From: Arthrobacter luteolus NBRC 107841
GTDB lineage: Bacteria > Actinomycetota > Actinomycetes > Actinomycetales > Micrococcaceae
Direction of reading: 5' to 3'
Length of the DNA: 64,000 bases
Assembly: GCF_001552075.1 (NCBI RefSeq)
Contig: NZ_BCQM01000001.1
Location: 372,001 to 436,000 of the forward strand
Shown here piece by piece: positions 20,495-31,715 of the stretch (its first letter is position 1; every line of letters starts with the position of its first letter). Position numbers and translations under genes: made by a program. The notes beneath the pieces were generated by a model. The model saw only the letters and a list, made by a program, of their open reading frames with translations. It did not search any database and was not told where the DNA came from.

Positions 20495-21696
20495 GGGTGG
20501 ACGGACTCGGCAGCTGCTGAAGCCTCCCCCGGCGCCGCCGCGGCGTCGGTATCCACGTAGCTCCGGGTGACCCGTCCGCTGACCCGGGTAACAATCTCAT
20601 AGTTGATGGAGCCGCTGGCCGCAGCCCATTCATCCACACTGGGAGCACCCTCGCCGCCGAAGAGCACGGCTTCCTTGCCCACGAAGGATTCCGGTGTGCC
20701 TGCGATTCCGGTCCGTCCGAGGTCGATGACCATCTGGTCCATCGCAATCCGGCCAACCACCGGGAAGACCTCGCCGTCCACCATGACCGGTCCCCCGGTG
20801 GCAACCCGGGGAACCCCGTCGGCGTAGCCCATGGGGACCAGCGCCAGGGTGGTCGGCGCGGACGTCTGGTAGTGCAGCCCGTAGGAGACCCCCTGGCCGG
20901 CCGGAACCGCCTTGCAGTTCGCGATGGTCGTCTTCAGGGTCATCGCGGGACGCAGCCCCAGCTCTTCGGACGTCTGCCCGGGGAAGGGGGAAAGCCCATA
21001 GATCCCAAGTCCCACCCGCACCATGTCGAAGTGTGAGTCGGGGCGGGACAGCGCTGCCGGAGTGTTGGCGATGTGCCGGACCTCGTGGTCCACGCCGGCG
21101 TCTTCCGCCACGGCCACGGCCTCGCGGAACTTCTGCAGCTGCACATCCGTTTCCCGGCGCTGCGGTTCGTCGGCAACGGCCAGGTGGGAGAAGATTCCCA
21201 CAACCCGGATCAGCCCGTCCTCCTGGTAGGCCAGGGCCTGGCCCACGAAGGATTCCCAGAGGTCTTCCGGGCAGCCGTTGCGGCCCAGCCCGGTATCGAT
21301 CTTCAGGTGCACCCTCGCCGGTACCTCAAGCTCCCGTGCGGCAGCCACCACCGCCTCAAGTTCCCAGCCTGAGACGCCGAGGTCGATATTCGCGGCGACG
21401 GCGGCGGGAAAGTCGCTCTCCGCAGTGTGCAGCCAGGCCATGAGGGGCGCGGAAATCCCGCCCGTGCGCAAGGCCAGCGCTTCCGAAATGTGGGCGGTCC
21501 CGAGCCAGGACGCACCCGCTTCCAGCACCGTTCGCGCCGCTTCAAGGGCACCGTGCCCGTAGGCATCGGCTTTGACGACTGCCATCAGGCGGGCAGGTTT
21601 GACGACTTCAGCGAGATGGCGGACGTTGTGGCGGATGGCAGCGAGGTCGACGACGGCGCTACGCTCCGCCGGGGGAACAGCTTCGAGGTAATTCAC
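20491..21696 (-). CDS. alr: Alanine racemase
   Basis: 401 residues from GTG at 21696. The PLP-binding Lys lies in MAVVKADAYGHG, followed by HLKIDTGLGRNG and, near the C terminus, the second catalytic Tyr in QGVSYGLHYQT. GRIAMDQMVIDLG is also family-typical. It interconverts L- and D-alanine for peptidoglycan. It leads the tsaE-tsaB-rimI-tsaD unit with a 4-base overlap, the conserved mycobacterial order. The C-terminal 20 residues are a variable Ala/Glu-rich tail. Confidence 0.96.
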   Translation of the reverse strand: MNYLEAVPPAERSAVVDLAAIRHNVRHLAEVVKPARLMAVVKADAYGHGALEAARTVLEAGASWLGTAHISEALALRTGGISAPLMAWLHTAESDFPAAVAANIDLGVSGWELEAVVAAARELEVPARVHLKIDTGLGRNGCPEDLWESFVGQALAYQEDGLIRVVGIFSHLAVADEPQRRETDVQLQKFREAVAVAEDAGVDHEVRHIANTPAALSRPDSHFDMVRVGLGIYGLSPFPGQTSEELGLRPAMTLKTTIANCKAVPAGQGVSYGLHYQTSAPTTLALVPMGYADGVPRVATGGPVMVDGEVFPVVGRIAMDQMVIDLGRTGIAGTPESFVGKEAVLFGGEGAPSVDEWAAASGSINYEIVTRVSGRVTRSYVDTDAAAAPGEASAAAESVHP

Positions 21697-21730
21697 GGGT
21701 CCATTCTTCCATTGTCTGCACCGGCGCGGG

Positions 21731-22309
21731 TCATCGCCCGCCCTGCGGAAGGTCCTTGTACATAATATGGAGTCCGGTCAGCCCGGCGGCAGGGTGCCGG
21801 AAGGCGCGCGGAGCGGTGGCCAGGATCCGGAATCCCAGCGACGTCCACAACGCAACGGCACGGGTGTTTGTCTCCACCACGGCATTAAACTGCATGGCGA
21901 GATAGCCCTCGGCTGCGGCCTCCGCCAGGACGTGTGCGGCCAGGGTCCGTGCAATGCCCTGCCCGGACGCCGCAGGGTCCGTCATGAAGGAGGCGTTGGC
22001 GACGTGGCTGCCGCCGCCTCCCCGGTTCGGATGCAGCTGAGCCGTGCCGCGGACCTTCCCCTCAACTTCGGCGACGAAGACGCGGGCCGGAGCCGGTTCC
22101 AGCCAGAGCCGGCGGCCGGCACCGGCGTCCAGGTCCCGGTCCCAGCAATAGGTCTCCCCTGCCCGGACAATGGGTTCCATCAGTGCCCAGATCTGCGGCC
22201 AGTCTTCGCCCGTGGCTTCCCTGATGGCAATCGGCCTGCGGGGAGGGGCAGGTTCGGACGGATGGTCAGCGGACGGAGCCGGCGGCATTCGGGGTCCTTT
22301 CGGGGTCAT
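21731..22309 (-). CDS. GNAT-family N-acetyltransferase
   Basis: 192 residues. After a Pro-rich leader (1-25) the GNAT core begins IAIREATGEDWPQIW; acetyl-CoA is bound in the DPAASGQGIARTL loop, and FNAVVETNTRAVALWTSLGF is the typical final strand-helix. The family acetylates small molecules or peptides; this member's substrate is not recognisable. Two starts are possible: ATG 22309 (AGGGA upstream) or ATG 22288 (AAAGGA upstream). It lies between alr and the aldo/keto reductase on the same strand, 18 bases after the latter. Confidence 0.82.
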   Translation of the reverse strand: MTPKGPRMPPAPSADHPSEPAPPRRPIAIREATGEDWPQIWALMEPIVRAGETYCWDRDLDAGAGRRLWLEPAPARVFVAEVEGKVRGTAQLHPNRGGGGSHVANASFMTDPAASGQGIARTLAAHVLAEAAAEGYLAMQFNAVVETNTRAVALWTSLGFRILATAPRAFRHPAAGLTGLHIMYKDLPQGGR

Positions 22310-22327
22310 CGGTCATTCCCTGGGGAA

Positions 22328-23374
22328 CTATGCGTCCAGTGCGGCGGCCCACAGGTTGATGTCCGCATCTTTGGCGAACGTGTCGATGTCCGCCAGCTCC
22401 CGGCTGGAGAAGTCCAGGTTCTGCACGGCGGCCAGGCTGTCTTCGAGCTGTCCCACGCTTGAAGCTCCGACAAGGGCAGATGTCACGGCACTGCCGCCGG
22501 TCTGCGGACGCAGCACCCAGGCGATGGCCATCTGGGCGAGGGTCTGGTTCCGTGCTTCGGCGATCCGGTTCAATCCACGCACCCGTTCCAGGTTTTCCTC
22601 GGAGAGCTGTGCCGGGTCCAGGGATTTACCGGCCGCGGCCCGCGATCCCTCAGGGACGCCGCCCAGGTATTTGCTGGTCAGCAGGCCCTGTGCCAGTGGT
22701 GAGAAGGCTATCGCACCGGCTCCGGCTTCCTCCAGCGCCTGGAACAGGTTCGGCTCCCCCTGTTCCACCCAGCGGTTGAGCATGGAGTAAGAGGGCTGGT
22801 GGATCAGCAGCGGAGTGCCCAGCTCAGCCAGGATGCGGGCAGCTTCCAGGGTCTTCTCCGGTGAGTAGGACGAGATGCCCGCGTACAGTGCACGGCCGGA
22901 ACGGACAGCGGTGTCCAGGGCGCCCATGGTCTCCTCCAGCGGCGTGTCGGGATCGGGGCGGTGGCTGTAGAAGATGTCGACGTAGTCCAGGCCCATCCGC
23001 TCCAGCGACTGATCCAGGCTGGAGAGCAGGTATTTGCGTGAACCCCAGTTGCCGTACGGCCCGGGCCACATGTCATAGCCTGCCTTGGTGGAAATAACCA
23101 GCTCATCGCGGTAGGGCCGGAAATCATCGCGGAGGTGGCGGCCGAAGTTCGTCTCTGCCGACCCGGCCGGCGGGCCGTAGTTGTTGGCCAGGTCAAAATG
23201 GGTCACGCCCAGGTCGAAGGCGCGGCGGAGGATGGCGCGCTGCGTTGCGAAGTCCCGGTCATCACCAAAGTTATGCCAAAGGCCCAGGGAAACCGCTGGC
23301 AGCAGCAGACCGCTGCGGCCAACGCGGCGGTAGGGCATGGAATCATAGCGGCCGTCGGCCGGAGTGTAGGTCAT
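22328..23374 (-). CDS. Aldo/keto reductase, YghZ/Gpr-like (glyceraldehyde 3-phosphate reductase family)
   Basis: 348 residues from ATG at 23374; an ATG three codons earlier (23383) is the alternative, but AGGA is better spaced for 23374. Catalytic tetrad of the AKR fold: Asp and Tyr in FDLANNYGPP, Lys in ISTKAGYDMWPGPYG, His in FYSHRPDPDTP. The long loop with GYDMWPGPYGNWGSRKYL places it in the YghZ (AKR14) group, whose members reduce L-glyceraldehyde 3-phosphate and methylglyoxal with NADPH. Substrate here is inferred from subfamily only. Confidence 0.88.
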   Translation of the reverse strand: MTYTPADGRYDSMPYRRVGRSGLLLPAVSLGLWHNFGDDRDFATQRAILRRAFDLGVTHFDLANNYGPPAGSAETNFGRHLRDDFRPYRDELVISTKAGYDMWPGPYGNWGSRKYLLSSLDQSLERMGLDYVDIFYSHRPDPDTPLEETMGALDTAVRSGRALYAGISSYSPEKTLEAARILAELGTPLLIHQPSYSMLNRWVEQGEPNLFQALEEAGAGAIAFSPLAQGLLTSKYLGGVPEGSRAAAGKSLDPAQLSEENLERVRGLNRIAEARNQTLAQMAIAWVLRPQTGGSAVTSALVGASSVGQLEDSLAAVQNLDFSSRELADIDTFAKDADINLWAAALDA

Positions 23375-23448
23375 GGGACCCATCCTGCCACCGCTTCACG
23401 CCGGAATCGAGGACGCCGGACGGCACCGTGAGACGGCCCGTCTCCGCA

Positions 23449-25194
23449 TCAGGTGCCGGAAATGATCACCGCCCCATAGGCCGGCAGCTGAACGGCGCCG
23501 TCGGCGAAGACCGACGGGCCGGTTTCCAGGAGCACCTCCGCCGGCTCCCGCAAGGGCAGCGGCACCTCCCGCGGCGAGTCCGCGAAGCTCACGGCGACGG
23601 CCACCTTGCCGCGGAGGACAGTAAGCCAGCGCGACACCTCATCAAAATTCACGAAGATTTTCCGGAAGTCCGGCTCGCTGAGTTCAGGAACCGTCCGCCT
23701 CAGCCGGAGGAGATCCTTGTAAAGCTGGTGAAGCCGCGCATGCCCGCCGGCTTCGGCTTCCTCCCACACGAGCTTGGAATCCTGGAATGTCTGCGGGTCC
23801 TGCGGATCCGGAACCTGCGAGGGGTCCCAGCCCATCCGTGAGAATTCCCTCAGCCGGCCCTCCGCGGTTGCCCTGCCGAGGTCCTCCTCCGGGTGCGAGG
23901 TGAAGAACTGCCAGGGTGTGGAAGCGCCGAACTCCTCGCCCATAAAAATCATGGGCGTGGCCGAGGACGCCAGGTTCAGGACGGCTGCGAGCGCAAGCTG
24001 CTCATAGCCCAGGGTTTCCGTCAGCCGGTCCCCCGCTGCCCTGTTCCCCACCTGATCGTGGTTCTGGGCTGCGACGACGAGCTGGCGGGCCGTGACAACG
24101 TCCTTGTCCAAGGGCCGGCCATGGCTGCGGAGTCTGAAGGATGAGTACGATCCGTCGTGGAAAAAACCGTCCTGAAGGACCTTGGCCAAAGCGCCCAGGG
24201 TATCGAAGTCTGCGTAGTAGCCGCCGGCTTCGCCGGTGAGGTTGCTGTGCGCCGCGTGATGGAAGTCGTCGGACCACTGTCCGTCGAGGCCATAGCCGTT
24301 CAGCCGCTGCGGGGTGATGAGCCGCGGATTGTTCAGATCCGATTCCGCAACGAGGAACAGGACTCCGCCCAGATCCGCGGCCAGGTCCTTAACGTGGCCG
24401 GACATTTCTTCGAGGATGTGCAGTGCCCGTTCGTCCCGGAGCGCGTGGACGGCGTCCAGCCGGAGACCGTCCACGTGGTAATCCCGGAACCACATTTCAA
24501 CGTTGTCAAGGATGTACTGGCGCACGGGATCTGACAACGGCCCGTCCAGGTTCACCGAATCGCCCCACGCGTTGCCGCTGGCCTGCTGCAGGTACGGTCC
24601 GAACCTGGGGAGGTAATTGCCGCTGGGACCCAGATGGTTGTAGACGACGTCCTGGATCACGCCCAGCCCGCGCTGGTGGGCTGCATCCACAAAGCGCTGA
24701 TAGGCGCGGGGACCGCCGTACCCTTCGTGGACCGCGTACCAGAGCACCCCGTCGTAGCCCCAGTTGTGCGTGCCGTTGAACGCGTTCACCGGCATCAGCT
24801 CGACGTACTGCACACCCAGGTCCGCCAGATAGTCCAGCTTTCCAGCGGCCGCATCCAGTGTCCCCTCGGGAGTGAAGGTGCCAACGTGCAGCTCGTAGAT
24901 GGCACCGCCGTTCAGCCCGGGCGAGGCCCAGCCGGCGTCGTGCCATTCGTAGGCACCGGGATCGAAGGTGCGGGAGAGTCCGTGGACACCGGCCGGCTGC
25001 CGGCGGGAACGTGGGTCGGGGACCGGGACGGTGGCATCGTCGATCAGGTAGCCGTAGTCAATATCGCCGTCCAGCGCTGCATGCTGGACGTGCCACCACC
25101 CGCCCTGCCCGCGGCTCATCTGGAGTTCACGGCCATCGGCCAGCAGCCTCATGGTGTCCGCGTTGGGTGCCCACACATCGAAATCAGTGCTCAA
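23449..25194 (-). CDS. treZ: Malto-oligosyltrehalose trehalohydrolase
   Basis: 581 residues from TTG at 25194. This start is preceded by a strong GGAGGAGG and overlaps the treY stop as TTGA; the frame continues to 25335 but that part is shadow of treY. An N-terminal beta domain ([14 protein letters not shown]) is followed by a GH13 barrel with [27 protein letters not shown] (nucleophile Asp) and FLVAESDLN (acid Glu). It cleaves trehalose from maltooligosyl-trehalose made by TreY. Last gene of the glgX-treY-treZ operon. Confidence 0.96.
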   Translation of the reverse strand: MSTDFDVWAPNADTMRLLADGRELQMSRGQGGWWHVQHAALDGDIDYGYLIDDATVPVPDPRSRRQPAGVHGLSRTFDPGAYEWHDAGWASPGLNGGAIYELHVGTFTPEGTLDAAAGKLDYLADLGVQYVELMPVNAFNGTHNWGYDGVLWYAVHEGYGGPRAYQRFVDAAHQRGLGVIQDVVYNHLGPSGNYLPRFGPYLQQASGNAWGDSVNLDGPLSDPVRQYILDNVEMWFRDYHVDGLRLDAVHALRDERALHILEEMSGHVKDLAADLGGVLFLVAESDLNNPRLITPQRLNGYGLDGQWSDDFHHAAHSNLTGEAGGYYADFDTLGALAKVLQDGFFHDGSYSSFRLRSHGRPLDKDVVTARQLVVAAQNHDQVGNRAAGDRLTETLGYEQLALAAVLNLASSATPMIFMGEEFGASTPWQFFTSHPEEDLGRATAEGRLREFSRMGWDPSQVPDPQDPQTFQDSKLVWEEAEAGGHARLHQLYKDLLRLRRTVPELSEPDFRKIFVNFDEVSRWLTVLRGKVAVAVSFADSPREVPLPLREPAEVLLETGPSVFADGAVQLPAYGAVIISGT

Positions 25195-27527
25195 AGTTCC
25201 TCCTCCAGTGCCAGAAGCGCCACCGGGTAGGTGCCGAAGACGGTTCCGGCGTCCGTCTCTCCGCCGCGGTATGTTGCTCCGGTGAGCCCGTCCCGGTAGG
25301 TGCCGGCGGGCAGCTGAACCGTTGTCCCGTCCCACCCGCCGGCCGCCTCCAGGCCCAGCGGCAGCCGGGTAACCAGGGTCAGGGCCCCGCCCCGGTCGAA
25401 CCCGAACACGTGCTTCGCGGCGGGCCCTGCGACGCCCAGCGCCGAGTAGCCGGAAAACAGCTCCGGACGGCCCCGGCGCAGCCGCAGCGCCTCCCGGGTC
25501 AGATGGAGCTTGGCGGCACCGGTCTCATCGATGGGCGGCACCGGGCGGTTTTCGCCGGGGCGGCCGAGGCCGGCTGCCAGGCGGGACCGCAGGGCGAAGT
25601 CGACCGGCCGGCGGTTATCGGGATCAACGAGCGAGTGGTCCCACAGTTCGGTGCCCTGGTAGACGTCCGGCACACCGGGCATGGTCAGCTGGACCAGCTT
25701 GGCGCCGAGGGCGTTGGAGCGGCCCGCGGGCGTGATCCGTTCAGCGAAGGATGCCACCACCGAATGCGCCTCCGGGTGGTCGTAGGCGGCATCCACCAGG
25801 GCATGGAGCTGCTTTTCGAAGGCTTCGTCCGGGGAGGTCCAGCTGGTGCCCTGGCCCGCTTCCCGGGCCGCCTTCTCCGCGTAGGCGTGTGCCCGGTCCC
25901 GTTCCAGCGGCCAGGCGCCCACCAGCGCCTGCCAGACCAGGTCCGCCAGCGCCCGGTCCCCCAGCGGGAGGAGCGCCTCGAGCCGCGTCACGGCGCCGGC
26001 CCATTCCTCCGGCAGTTCTGACAGGACACTGATCCGGGCCCGGGTGTCCTCGCTCCGTTTGGTGTCATGAGTGCTCAGCGCGGTCATCGAGGCCGGGAAC
26101 TCCTGCTGCCGCCTGAGCATCCGCAGGTGCAGGTCATAGGGTTCCAGCGCGAAGATCGAGGGGTCGGCTCCCACCTCGTTGAGCGAAGTGAGGCGGGTGA
26201 AACGGTAGAACGCCGTGTCCTCGACGCCCTTGGCCATCACCATGCCGGAGGTCTGTTGAAAACGCAGGGCCAGCTCGTCCGTGCCGGGCTCCGGAGGCGC
26301 GGCAGGGCCGGTCCCTCCGCCGGACAGCAGGGGAAGCAGTACATCGAACGCCGCCTCCAGGTCCGGTCGGCGGATCCTTGCCGCGCGTCCCGCTTCCTCC
26401 AGGTATCCGGCACCATCGGGAAGGTAGCTGCGGTAGACCGGGAAACAGGCCAGCAGTTCGGCGAAGGCGTCGGCTGCCGTGGCAGCATCCAGCTCCGCCG
26501 CCGGGACCAGGCGGGCCAGCCGCTGCACCTCTGAGTGCAGCAGGCCGTCTGCCACGGCGCGTTTGGTGTCGTGGATCAGGTCCCGGTAGGGTTCGGCCCC
26601 GGCAGCGGCTGTCAATGCGGGGGCAGCGTCCGGATCAATAAAGAGCCGGTTCACGTCGGCGAGCGCGTCATAACCGGTGGTCCCCGCAGCGGCCCAGCCC
26701 GCCGGAAGCGCCTCGTCGTGTTCCAGGATTTTCTCCACCAGCACGTACGCGCCCCCGGTGAGCTCCTCCAGGCGGTGCAGGTACTCCGCCGGATCGGCCA
26801 GCCCGTCCGGGTGGTCGATCCGCAGTCCGTCAGCCAGCCCCTCCCGGAACCACCGTCGGATTTCGGCGTGGGTCTCCTCGAATACCCACGGCACCTCCAC
26901 CCGGACTCCTGCCAGCGTGGTGATGCCGAAGAACCGGCGGTAGTTCAGCTCATCATCGGCCCGGCGCCAGTTGATCAGCTCGTAATGCTGCCGCTCGTGC
27001 ACGGCCTGTGGAGAGTCCCCGGGTCCGAAGGTGCCGTCCGCGATGGGAAAGGCATGGTCGTAGTACCGCAGCTCCCCGTCGACGATCCGCAGCCGGTCAA
27101 GTTCATCGCTGCCCTCCCCCAGCATGGGAAGCCGCAGTTTCCCGCCGCCGGCCGCCCAGTCGATGTCGAACGCCTCGGCATAGCGCGACGCCGGGCCCTC
27201 GCTGAGCACGGACCACCACCACCGGTTGGCGCGCGGGGTTGCCACCCCCATATGGTTCGGCACAATGTCCACCAGCACCCGCATTCCCGCTGCATGGGCC
27301 GCCTCGGCCAGGGCCCGGAAACCGGCGGCTCCGCCCCGGGCAGGATCTATGGCCGAGGGATCGGTCACGTCGTAGCCGTGGGCCGAGCCATCCTCCGCCG
27401 TCAGCAGGGGGGAAAGATAGATCCAATCCGTCCCCAGGTCACTGAGATACGGAACCAGCCCGGCGGCGTCGTGCAGGGTGAACCCTGCATGGATCTGCAG
27501 CCGGTAGGTCGACCGCGGTGTCCTCAT
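25191..27527 (-). CDS. treY: Malto-oligosyltrehalose synthase
   Basis: 778 residues. [27 protein letters not shown] begins the barrel and is typical of Tre[22 protein letters not shown] and [16 protein letters not shown] carry the conserved GH13 residues, and [13 protein letters not shown] follows. It rearranges the reducing-end alpha-1,4 bond of maltodextrins into an alpha,alpha-1,1 bond. ATG overlaps the glgX stop by 4 bases (ATGA) with GGGAGAG upstream, so translation is coupled along the operon. Confidence 0.97.
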   Translation of the reverse strand: MRTPRSTYRLQIHAGFTLHDAAGLVPYLSDLGTDWIYLSPLLTAEDGSAHGYDVTDPSAIDPARGGAAGFRALAEAAHAAGMRVLVDIVPNHMGVATPRANRWWWSVLSEGPASRYAEAFDIDWAAGGGKLRLPMLGEGSDELDRLRIVDGELRYYDHAFPIADGTFGPGDSPQAVHERQHYELINWRRADDELNYRRFFGITTLAGVRVEVPWVFEETHAEIRRWFREGLADGLRIDHPDGLADPAEYLHRLEELTGGAYVLVEKILEHDEALPAGWAAAGTTGYDALADVNRLFIDPDAAPALTAAAGAEPYRDLIHDTKRAVADGLLHSEVQRLARLVPAAELDAATAADAFAELLACFPVYRSYLPDGAGYLEEAGRAARIRRPDLEAAFDVLLPLLSGGGTGPAAPPEPGTDELALRFQQTSGMVMAKGVEDTAFYRFTRLTSLNEVGADPSIFALEPYDLHLRMLRRQQEFPASMTALSTHDTKRSEDTRARISVLSELPEEWAGAVTRLEALLPLGDRALADLVWQALVGAWPLERDRAHAYAEKAAREAGQGTSWTSPDEAFEKQLHALVDAAYDHPEAHSVVASFAERITPAGRSNALGAKLVQLTMPGVPDVYQGTELWDHSLVDPDNRRPVDFALRSRLAAGLGRPGENRPVPPIDETGAAKLHLTREALRLRRGRPELFSGYSALGVAGPAAKHVFGFDRGGALTLVTRLPLGLEAAGGWDGTTVQLPAGTYRDGLTGATYRGGETDAGTVFGTYPVALLALEEEL

Positions 27528-29710
27528 GCAGCGCTCTCCCGGGTCTTTGCTCCGGCGAGGGCAGCCAGCGATGCCGCCACGGAATGGTCAGGGACTTCTT
27601 CGTTGCGGACGTGCTGCCGGAGCACCACCATGGACTTCGCGGCAACGGAAATCTTGGCGTCCGCAGTCACGGGCTCGGAGTCCGCGTATTCGCCCGCGGT
27701 ATCGATCACCTGGTCCCAGAGATCGCCGTGTTCCTTGGACGGCAGGGTTACGGTGACCGCGTCGTCGTCGGCATTGAAGTAAAGCAGGAAGTTCAGGTCC
27801 GTGATCCGCTGCCCGCGGCGGTCGCTGCCGCGGATCTCCTGCCCGTTCAGGAACACGCCCAGCGAGCGGCCCAGCTGGGAGTCCCAGTCCTCCGGCTGCA
27901 TGGGACTGCCGTCCTCGTCCAGCCAGACGATATCCGGCAGGGCCTCCCCCTCGCCTCTGGCGACGGGGCGTCCGTCGAAGAACCTCCGCCGGCGGAAGGT
28001 GGGATGCTCGGCCCGGAGCTTACTCACCGCGGAAGCGAACTCCATCAGCGGGGTGTCCATCTGCTCCCAGTTGATCCAGCTCAGCTCAGAGTCCTGGGCA
28101 TAGGTGTTGTTGTTGCCGTGCTGGGTCCGTCCCAGCTCATCACCGTGCGCGATCATTGGCACCCCCTGGGAGAGCAGGAGTGTGGCCAGGAAGTTGCGCT
28201 GCTGGCGGGCGCGCAGCGAGAGGACCTGAGGATCATCCGTGGGACCTTCGACTCCGCAGTTCCAGGAGCGGTTGTGGGATTCGCCGTCGTTGTTGTCTTC
28301 CCCGTTGGCCTCGTTGTGCTTCTCGTTGTAGGAGACCAGGTCCTGCAGGGTGAAGCCATCGTGGGCGGTGACGAAGTTGATGGACGCCACCGGGCGGCGT
28401 CCGGAGGTCTCGTAGAGGTCCGCCGAGCCGGTGATCCGGGAGGCGAATTCGCCCAGTGTGGAGGGCTCTCCGCGCCAGAAGTCGCGCACCGTGTCCCGGT
28501 ATTTGCCGTTCCATTCCGTCCACTGCGGCGGGAAGTTTCCCACCTGGTAGCCGCCGGGTCCGATGTCCCAGGGCTCGGCAATGAGTTTGACCTGCGACAC
28601 CACCGGATCCTGCTGCACCAGTTCAAAGAAGCTTGAGAGCCGGTCGACGTCGTAAAATTCCCGGGCCAGCGCGGACGCAAGGTCGAACCGGAAGCCATCA
28701 ACATGCATTTCCGTGACCCAGTACCGCAGCGAGTCCATGATGAGCTGCAGGGAGTGCGGGTTGCGGACGTTCAGCGAGTTTCCGGTACCCGTGTAGTCCA
28801 TGTAGTACCGCTGGTCGTCCTCCATCAGCCGGTAGTACGCGGCGTTGTCGATGCCGCGGAAGGACAGTGTGGGCCCCAGGTGGTTGCCTTCAGCGGTGTG
28901 GTTGTAGACGACGTCCAGGATCACTTCGATGCCGGCCAGGTGCAGCGCCTTGACCATCGCCTTGAATTCCTGGACCTGCTGGCCGCTTTCGCCGGTGGCA
29001 CCGTAGGTGTTCTGCGGGGCGAAGAACCCGATGGTGTTGTAGCCCCAGTAGTTGGAAAGGCCTTTGTCCTGCAGGGTTGAGTCGTTGACGAACTGGTGGA
29101 CCGGCATCAGTTCCAGTGCCGTGACCCCCAGTTTCTGCAGGTGCGCGATCACCGCAGGGTGGGCGATGCCGGCGTAGGTTCCGCGCTGTTCTTCCGGGAT
29201 TTCGGGGTGCAGCTGGGTCAGTCCCTTGACGTGTGCCTCGTAGATCACCGACTGGTGGTACATGGTGCGGGGGCGCCGGTCTCCATCCCAGTCGAAGAAC
29301 GGGTTGATCACCACGCCCTTCATCATGTGGGCGGCGGAATCCTCGTCATTCCGGGAGTCCTCGTCCCCGAAGTTGTAGCCGAACAGCGACTGGTCCCAGT
29401 CAACCTGGCCGGAAACGGCCTTGGCATACGGGTCCAGGAGCAGTTTGTTCGGGTTGCAGCGGTTGCCCTGCCCGGGATCGTTGGGACCGTCCACGCGGTA
29501 CCCGTATTTCTGTCCGGGCACCGCCTGCGGGAGGTAGCAGTGCCAGACATACCCGTCCACCTCGGTCAGCGGGATGCGGGTTTCCGATCCGTCGTCGTCG
29601 AACAGACAGAGCGTTACCGTTTCTGCTGCCTCGCTGTAGAGGGCGAAGTTGGTGCCGTTGCCGTCATACGTTGCACCCAGCGGGTATGCATCTCCGGGCC
29701 AGACTTCCAT
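27524..29710 (-). CDS. glgX: Glycogen debranching enzyme GlgX/TreX (isoamylase type)
   Basis: 728 residues. It has a CBM48-like N domain ([21 protein letters not shown]) and a GH13 barrel with [32 protein letters not shown] (nucleophile Asp) and [17 protein letters not shown] (acid Glu). [17 protein letters not shown] is diagnostic of GlgX/TreX. It hydrolyses alpha-1,6 branches to free maltodextrins for TreY and TreZ. ATG follows AGGAG by 6 bases. Being the first gene of the trehalose operon, it makes the TreXYZ route the likely role. Confidence 0.96.
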   Translation of the reverse strand: MEVWPGDAYPLGATYDGNGTNFALYSEAAETVTLCLFDDDGSETRIPLTEVDGYVWHCYLPQAVPGQKYGYRVDGPNDPGQGNRCNPNKLLLDPYAKAVSGQVDWDQSLFGYNFGDEDSRNDEDSAAHMMKGVVINPFFDWDGDRRPRTMYHQSVIYEAHVKGLTQLHPEIPEEQRGTYAGIAHPAVIAHLQKLGVTALELMPVHQFVNDSTLQDKGLSNYWGYNTIGFFAPQNTYGATGESGQQVQEFKAMVKALHLAGIEVILDVVYNHTAEGNHLGPTLSFRGIDNAAYYRLMEDDQRYYMDYTGTGNSLNVRNPHSLQLIMDSLRYWVTEMHVDGFRFDLASALAREFYDVDRLSSFFELVQQDPVVSQVKLIAEPWDIGPGGYQVGNFPPQWTEWNGKYRDTVRDFWRGEPSTLGEFASRITGSADLYETSGRRPVASINFVTAHDGFTLQDLVSYNEKHNEANGEDNNDGESHNRSWNCGVEGPTDDPQVLSLRARQQRNFLATLLLSQGVPMIAHGDELGRTQHGNNNTYAQDSELSWINWEQMDTPLMEFASAVSKLRAEHPTFRRRRFFDGRPVARGEGEALPDIVWLDEDGSPMQPEDWDSQLGRSLGVFLNGQEIRGSDRRGQRITDLNFLLYFNADDDAVTVTLPSKEHGDLWDQVIDTAGEYADSEPVTADAKISVAAKSMVVLRQHVRNEEVPDHSVAASLAALAGAKTRESAA

Positions 29711-29778
29711 TCAGATCTCCTGACTGCTGTGTGGGCGGCAGATAAATGCTATGCCTGCTTACTTTCTACAGTATGTCA

Positions 29779-29794
29779 GCCGCGCCTGCGCGGC
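29779..29794 (-). terminator. Short GC palindrome between glgX and nnrD
   Basis: GCCGCGC (29779-29785) and GCGCGGC (29788-29794) with a 2-base core, 10 bases past the nnrD stop. No T-run. It may be a weak terminator in the 93-base gap that must also hold the glgX promoter. Confidence 0.35.
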
Positions 29795-29803
29795 ACCGGG
29801 AGA

Positions 29804-31321
29804 TCACGCCGCCAGCAACGCGGCCAGGACCTGCCGGACGTACGAGGGGAGTCCGGAGACCTCGACCGGGCCGTCCTGCGCCGCCAGGGTGCCGGCCCGG
29901 CCGTGGATGCTCGCCGCCGCTGCGGCGAGCCGGGCATAGTGGCCGGGGCTGGCGGCGCTGCCGGATCCCCGGCGGTCCGTGGCGAGCAGTGCCCCGAGAA
30001 TGCCGGAAAGCGTGTCGCCGCTGCCGGCGGCGGCAAGCCACGGGGTTGCTTCCGCCTGGCTGAAGACCGGCCCGCCGGGAGCGGCCACGAGGGTCGCCCA
30101 CCCTTTGAGCAGCACGGTGGCGCCGGTGAGGTCCGCGGCCTGGCGGACATGGGCCAAGGGGTCCGCTTCCACGGCTCCCCGGTCACCGCGTACGCCCAGG
30201 CGGTTGAGCAGGGCGGTGAGCTCGCCGGCGTGCGGCGTCAGGACTACCTGTGGTCCCAGGCCAGGTTCGACGGCGGAAAGCGCATCGGCGTCGATCACGG
30301 CCGGGAGCCCTGAAGCCATGGCTTCCACCGCCCTGCGGCGCTGCCCCTCGTCCCCGCCCGCGCCGGGTCCCGCCACCCAGGCCTGGACATGGGTCTGGGT
30401 CACGGCATCGTCAGAGCAGACCGCTTCGGGATGGGCCAGGTTGATCAGCCTCCGCACCGGCTCCGGCCCCAGGAAACGGACCATGCCCACCCCGGTGGCC
30501 AGCGCCGCACCGGTAGCCAGGACGGCGGCGCCCGGATAGGCCGCTGATCCGGCTGCTATCCCGAGCACGCCGCGGCTGTATTTGTGGTCTCCGGGGTCCG
30601 GGAGGGTGAGGAGATCCGTGATGTCAGCTGCCTCCAGCCGCTGGACCTCGGCGGTTCCCAGCTGGGGTGCAAGGCCGATGTCCACGCTTTCGATCTCCCC
30701 CGCGGCGCCGGCGCCGGGGCCGGCCATCAGCCCGGTCTTCGGAGCGCCGAAGGTGACGGTCAGGTCGGCCCGCAGATACGCCCCGCCCGCAGCACCGGTG
30801 TCGGCATTGATCCCGCTCGGAAGGTCGCAGGCAATGATGGCGGGAGCCTGGCCCCGGCGCAGGCGTGCCGGCTCCAGCACGGCCAGGTCGGCGGCCGGTG
30901 CCCGCAGCCCGCCTTTGCCGCCGGTCCCGAGAATCCCGTCGAGCACCAGGTCCGCGGCCCTGCAGAGCGCCAGGACCACCCCGGTATTTTCCCGGGTCAG
31001 GGACAGGACCCGCCCGCCGCGGGCGCGGAAGGCAGCCAGCGCGGCCGGGTGGACTTCCGCTGCCGTGAGCACAGCGGTGGAGCTGCCCCCGCGGGACAGG
31101 AGGCGGGACGCAGCGTACAGCGCGTCCCCGCCGTTGTTGCCGGCACCTGCCAGGACCACGGTCTGCGAGCCGTAGATCCGGCCGCGCCTGCGGGACAGGA
31201 GCGCAGCGGCGGCCTGGTACAGCCCGTAGGCCGCTTTCTGCATCAGCTCTGCCCCGGCACCGGCGTCGAGGAGCGGTTGTTCTGCTGCCCGGACCGCGGT
31301 TCCGGAGTACGCACTGATCAT
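29804..31321 (-). CDS. nnrD: Bifunctional NAD(P)HX repair enzyme (epimerase NnrE + dehydratase NnrD)
   Basis: 505 residues from ATG at 31321. The N half (1-220) is the YjeF_N epimerase domain with VVLAGAGNNGGDALYAA and ACDLPSGINADTG. The C half (about 225-505) is a ribokinase-like dehydratase with DHKYSRGVLGIAAG, LTPHAGELTALL and AAAGSGDTLSGILGALLA. It restores hydrated NADH/NADPH to active cofactor. It follows acpS by 10 bases, the common acpS-nnr pairing. An upstream in-frame ATG at 31363 would overlap acpS. Confidence 0.95.
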   Translation of the reverse strand: MISAYSGTAVRAAEQPLLDAGAGAELMQKAAYGLYQAAAALLSRRRGRIYGSQTVVLAGAGNNGGDALYAASRLLSRGGSSTAVLTAAEVHPAALAAFRARGGRVLSLTRENTGVVLALCRAADLVLDGILGTGGKGGLRAPAADLAVLEPARLRRGQAPAIIACDLPSGINADTGAAGGAYLRADLTVTFGAPKTGLMAGPGAGAAGEIESVDIGLAPQLGTAEVQRLEAADITDLLTLPDPGDHKYSRGVLGIAAGSAAYPGAAVLATGAALATGVGMVRFLGPEPVRRLINLAHPEAVCSDDAVTQTHVQAWVAGPGAGGDEGQRRRAVEAMASGLPAVIDADALSAVEPGLGPQVVLTPHAGELTALLNRLGVRGDRGAVEADPLAHVRQAADLTGATVLLKGWATLVAAPGGPVFSQAEATPWLAAAGSGDTLSGILGALLATDRRGSGSAASPGHYARLAAAAASIHGRAGTLAAQDGPVEVSGLPSYVRQVLAALLAA

Positions 31322-31331
31322 GCGTACCAGA

Positions 31332-31682
31332 CTAGCCCTCGGCCACCACCATGGCAGTGGCAACGCCGCCGTCGTGGCTGAGCGAAAGGTGCCAGGTGCG
31401 GACGCCCTTGGCTTCGGCCGCCGCCAGGACAGTTCCTTCGACCAGGATCCGCGGCGCGCCCGAGGAATCGAGCTCCACCTGGCAGTGCTGCCAGTTCATG
31501 CCGGCGGGGGCCCCGAGGGCCTTGGCCACCGCTTCCTTCGCGGCAAACCGTGCCGCCAGGGACCGCAGGTTCAATTCCCGCTCCGCCGGCACGAAGAGCC
31601 GCGCCCGGAGTCCGGGAGTGCGCTCAAGCTGGCGCCCGAAACGCTCTACGTCTACGACGTCCACGCCAATACCGACAATCAT
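31332..31682 (-). CDS. acpS: Holo-[acyl-carrier-protein] synthase
   Basis: 116 residues, normal AcpS length. [12 protein letters not shown] gives the Mg-binding Asp, [12 protein letters not shown] the Glu/Lys pair, and [17 protein letters not shown] ends the fold. It attaches 4'-phosphopantetheine from CoA to acyl carrier protein. ATG at 31682 follows a GAGGGGGGG tract. Co-directional with glmS (33-base gap) and nnrD. Confidence 0.95.
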   Translation of the reverse strand: MIVGIGVDVVDVERFGRQLERTPGLRARLFVPAERELNLRSLAARFAAKEAVAKALGAPAGMNWQHCQVELDSSGAPRILVEGTVLAAAEAKGVRTWHLSLSHDGGVATAMVVAEG

Positions 31683-31715
31683 TGGTCCCCCCCTCGGCAG
31701 GTTTATTCCGGTCCG

